Positions 60,567 to 61,557 of a DNA stretch of 61,557 nucleotides are shown here, piece after piece. This DNA comes from CAWELS01 sp964468205 (GTDB lineage Bacteria; Acidobacteriota; Terriglobia; Bryobacterales; Bryobacteraceae): positions 1 to 61,557 of the forward strand of contig CAYXVG010000044.1 of assembly GCA_964468205.1 (NCBI GenBank). Reading direction: 5' to 3'. Positions within the stretch are counted from its first letter, which is position 1. Every line of letters begins with the position of its first letter. The notes below the pieces were generated by a model. The model had not been told where the DNA came from. It was given only the letters and a program-made list of their open reading frames with translations, and ran no database searches. The position numbers and the translations under genes were made by a program.

Positions 60567-61541
60567 TCACGTCTCCCGGGGCAAGTCGTCGAGCGAAAGG
60601 CCGCCCGATAAGAATCCCTCGCTTACACCCGACTTCCGCCACGTCTGGAGTCGTTCATAAGAGACATAAGGATAGAACTTGCCGCTCTCGCTCGGCGGCA
60701 GAGCTTCGACAATCTCAATCTCGACTTTCACCGTATTCGACAGTGACTCTTCGACCCCCCTGGCGGCAGCTTCTACCTCCACCTCTCGCGGTGTGTAACG
60801 CGGCACTACCCGGAGCCGAAACCGGGCCCGCTCGTATTGAACGAATTGAACCCGCCTCACCCAGGGAGCGCGGTCTCGAAACGGCGCGGAGAACTTGTAA
60901 GGATGCACCCCCGTACCGTCCGGCAGCACGAATCTGTCCAGCACCCGGCCCTGGATCTTTAGCAAGGTCGCGTAGGGCGAGCCGCACGGGCACGTCTCGG
61001 GCCCCCGAACCACCAAGTCCCCGACAACGTATCGCAGGAAGGGCATCGCGAAAGAATGCAACGCGGTTCCAACGAGGACTCCTTCTTCCCCGGGCTGCAC
61101 CGGCCGGCCGTCTTTCAGAACCTCGGCGATCAAGGATTCTTCATAGATATGGTAAGCGCCGCCATCAAGACACTCCTGCGCGATACCGACGAATTCGTGG
61201 CTACCGTAGCCGTCTATCACGCGGGCGCCGAACGCTTGTTCGAGGTGCTTTCGTGTATCCGGTGTGAGAGTCTCCGTGCCGCAGGTTACATACCTCGGGC
61301 GGACTCGGTCCCGGTCGGCGCTGGTCCACTCATCGGCGATCCAAGACAAAACGGAAGGGGCGCCGGTGATCACATCCGGCCTGTATTCCTCCAACCGCCG
61401 CACGAGTTCGTCTTTCGGCGTCTTCCAGTCCACCACAATGCGTGGTACGAAACCCAACTTCTCATGGAATGGTTGTGAATTGTCGGCCCCCCAGTGGGCG
61501 TCGCGCCGCACATCCCTTATCGCCGCTCTGCGCATTCTCAC
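60567..61541 (-). CDS. PaaK/CapK-like AMP-forming ligase, 5'-truncated by the window edge
   Basis: About 324 residues of the C-terminal two thirds of an ANL-superfamily ligase similar to phenylacetate-CoA ligase and CapK-type proteins. Visible features are DVITGAPSVLSWIADEW, the adenylate-binding text VTCGTETLTPDTRKHLEQAFGARVIDGYGSHEFVGIAQEC, and the segment FLRYVVGDLVVRGPETCPCGSPYATLLKIQGRVLDRF with Cys residues for a zinc-like site and the Asp of motif A8. The N-terminal part with the Ser/Thr/Gly P-loop is beyond the edge. The frame runs into the terminal poly-C run and the GTG at 61541 is an artefact of truncation. The substrate cannot be predicted. Confidence 0.85.
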   Translation of the reverse strand: MRMRRAAIRDVRRDAHWGADNSQPFHEKLGFVPRIVVDWKTPKDELVRRLEEYRPDVITGAPSVLSWIADEWTSADRDRVRPRYVTCGTETLTPDTRKHLEQAFGARVIDGYGSHEFVGIAQECLDGGAYHIYEESLIAEVLKDGRPVQPGEEGVLVGTALHSFAMPFLRYVVGDLVVRGPETCPCGSPYATLLKIQGRVLDRFVLPDGTGVHPYKFSAPFRDRAPWVRRVQFVQYERARFRLRVVPRYTPREVEVEAAARGVEESLSNTVKVEIEIVEALPPSESGKFYPYVSYERLQTWRKSGVSEGFLSGGLSLDDLPRET

Positions 61542-61557
61542 CCCCCCCCCCCCCCCC
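61541..61557. repeat. Terminal 17-nt poly-C run
   Basis: The window ends with 17 consecutive C residues, immediately 5' of a gene (minus strand) that is clearly cut. Such a homopolymer is otherwise absent from the window and would encode Gly repeats inside the ligase. It is most likely an assembly or sequencing artefact at a contig end, although a true G-tract cannot be excluded. Confidence 0.8.

Noticed and set aside
1..61557. tRNA, rRNA, CRISPR or insertion-sequence ends
   Set aside because: I scanned the intergenic regions for T-loop-like GGTTCGAATCC patterns, repeat-spacer arrays and transposase motifs and saw none. A tRNAscan/Infernal run would be decisive.

Overview
This is a high-GC bacterial chromosomal window with densely packed, mostly metabolic genes. 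The set of protein families suggests an Acidobacteriota member of the Solibacter/Bryobacter type: a formylglycine-type arylsulfatase and a decayed copy of one, Tat-exported Gfo/Idh proteins, a DUF3179 protein, PEGA/TPR caspase proteins, a GlgE operon and an archaeal-type cupin phosphoglucose isomerase. Planctomycetota or Verrucomicrobiota cannot be excluded without a marker gene. No rRNA, tRNA, CRISPR array, integrase or intact transposase was seen. The first gene enters the window already truncated and the last is cut at a 17-nt poly-C run, so the window looks like a complete contig.

Layout. (1) 0-4.5 kb: the 3' part of glutamate dehydrogenase, then a gene-poor stretch with decayed pieces (a possible HvfC-like remnant and a truncated lipoprotein sulfatase), then an intact secreted sulfatase. 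(2) 4.7-9.1 kb: treY-treZ, which release trehalose from alpha-glucan. (3) 9.3-22.5 kb: pterin dehydratase, an HtrA protease, a CopB-type copper ATPase, PolX, an Aquifex-type aconitase, a P2-type cation ATPase, an AI-2E/PerM transporter and a baeRF protein. (4) 22.5-33.4 kb: a minus-strand operon reading GT4 glycosyltransferase, transketolase, glgE, a treS-maltokinase fusion and glgB, then a ferritin-like protein. Together with treYZ this closes a loop: trehalose to maltose-1-phosphate to linear glucan to branched glucan and back to trehalose. (5) 33.7-37.3 kb: a CHAD protein, an MscS channel, a CaCA-family exchanger and MgtC.

(6) 37.4-48.8 kb: a sugar-catabolic region of unknown substrate. 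It has a fucose-isomerase-like protein, a TIM-barrel sugar isomerase and their GntR regulator with a candidate operator. It also has a tightly overlapping five-gene operon (FGGY kinase, Gfo/Idh, zinc alcohol dehydrogenase, cupin phosphoglucose isomerase, shikimate-dehydrogenase-like protein), plus ThuA, DUF3179 and a KDPG aldolase. (7) 48.9-53.1 kb: an unusual nucleotide-sugar pair, a GalU-like nucleotidyltransferase with an altered P-loop followed 7 nt later by a 1108-aa fusion of an L-fucokinase-like GHMP kinase and a UDPGP-type pyrophosphorylase. (8) 53.2-56.9 kb: an exported DUF4384-DUF4384-orthocaspase/PEGA/TPR cassette. (9) 57.0-61.5 kb: small hypothetical genes, two eroded pseudogenes (a TIM-barrel protein and an AbgB-like M20 amidohydrolase), a Tat-exported Gfo/Idh oxidoreductase and a partial PaaK-like ligase.

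The best candidates for new biology are the kinase-pyrophosphorylase fusion with its divergent partner, the split DUF4384/caspase cassette and the unassigned sugar operon. Family assignments come from motif recognition by eye; no database search was run. Residue numbers were counted by hand.
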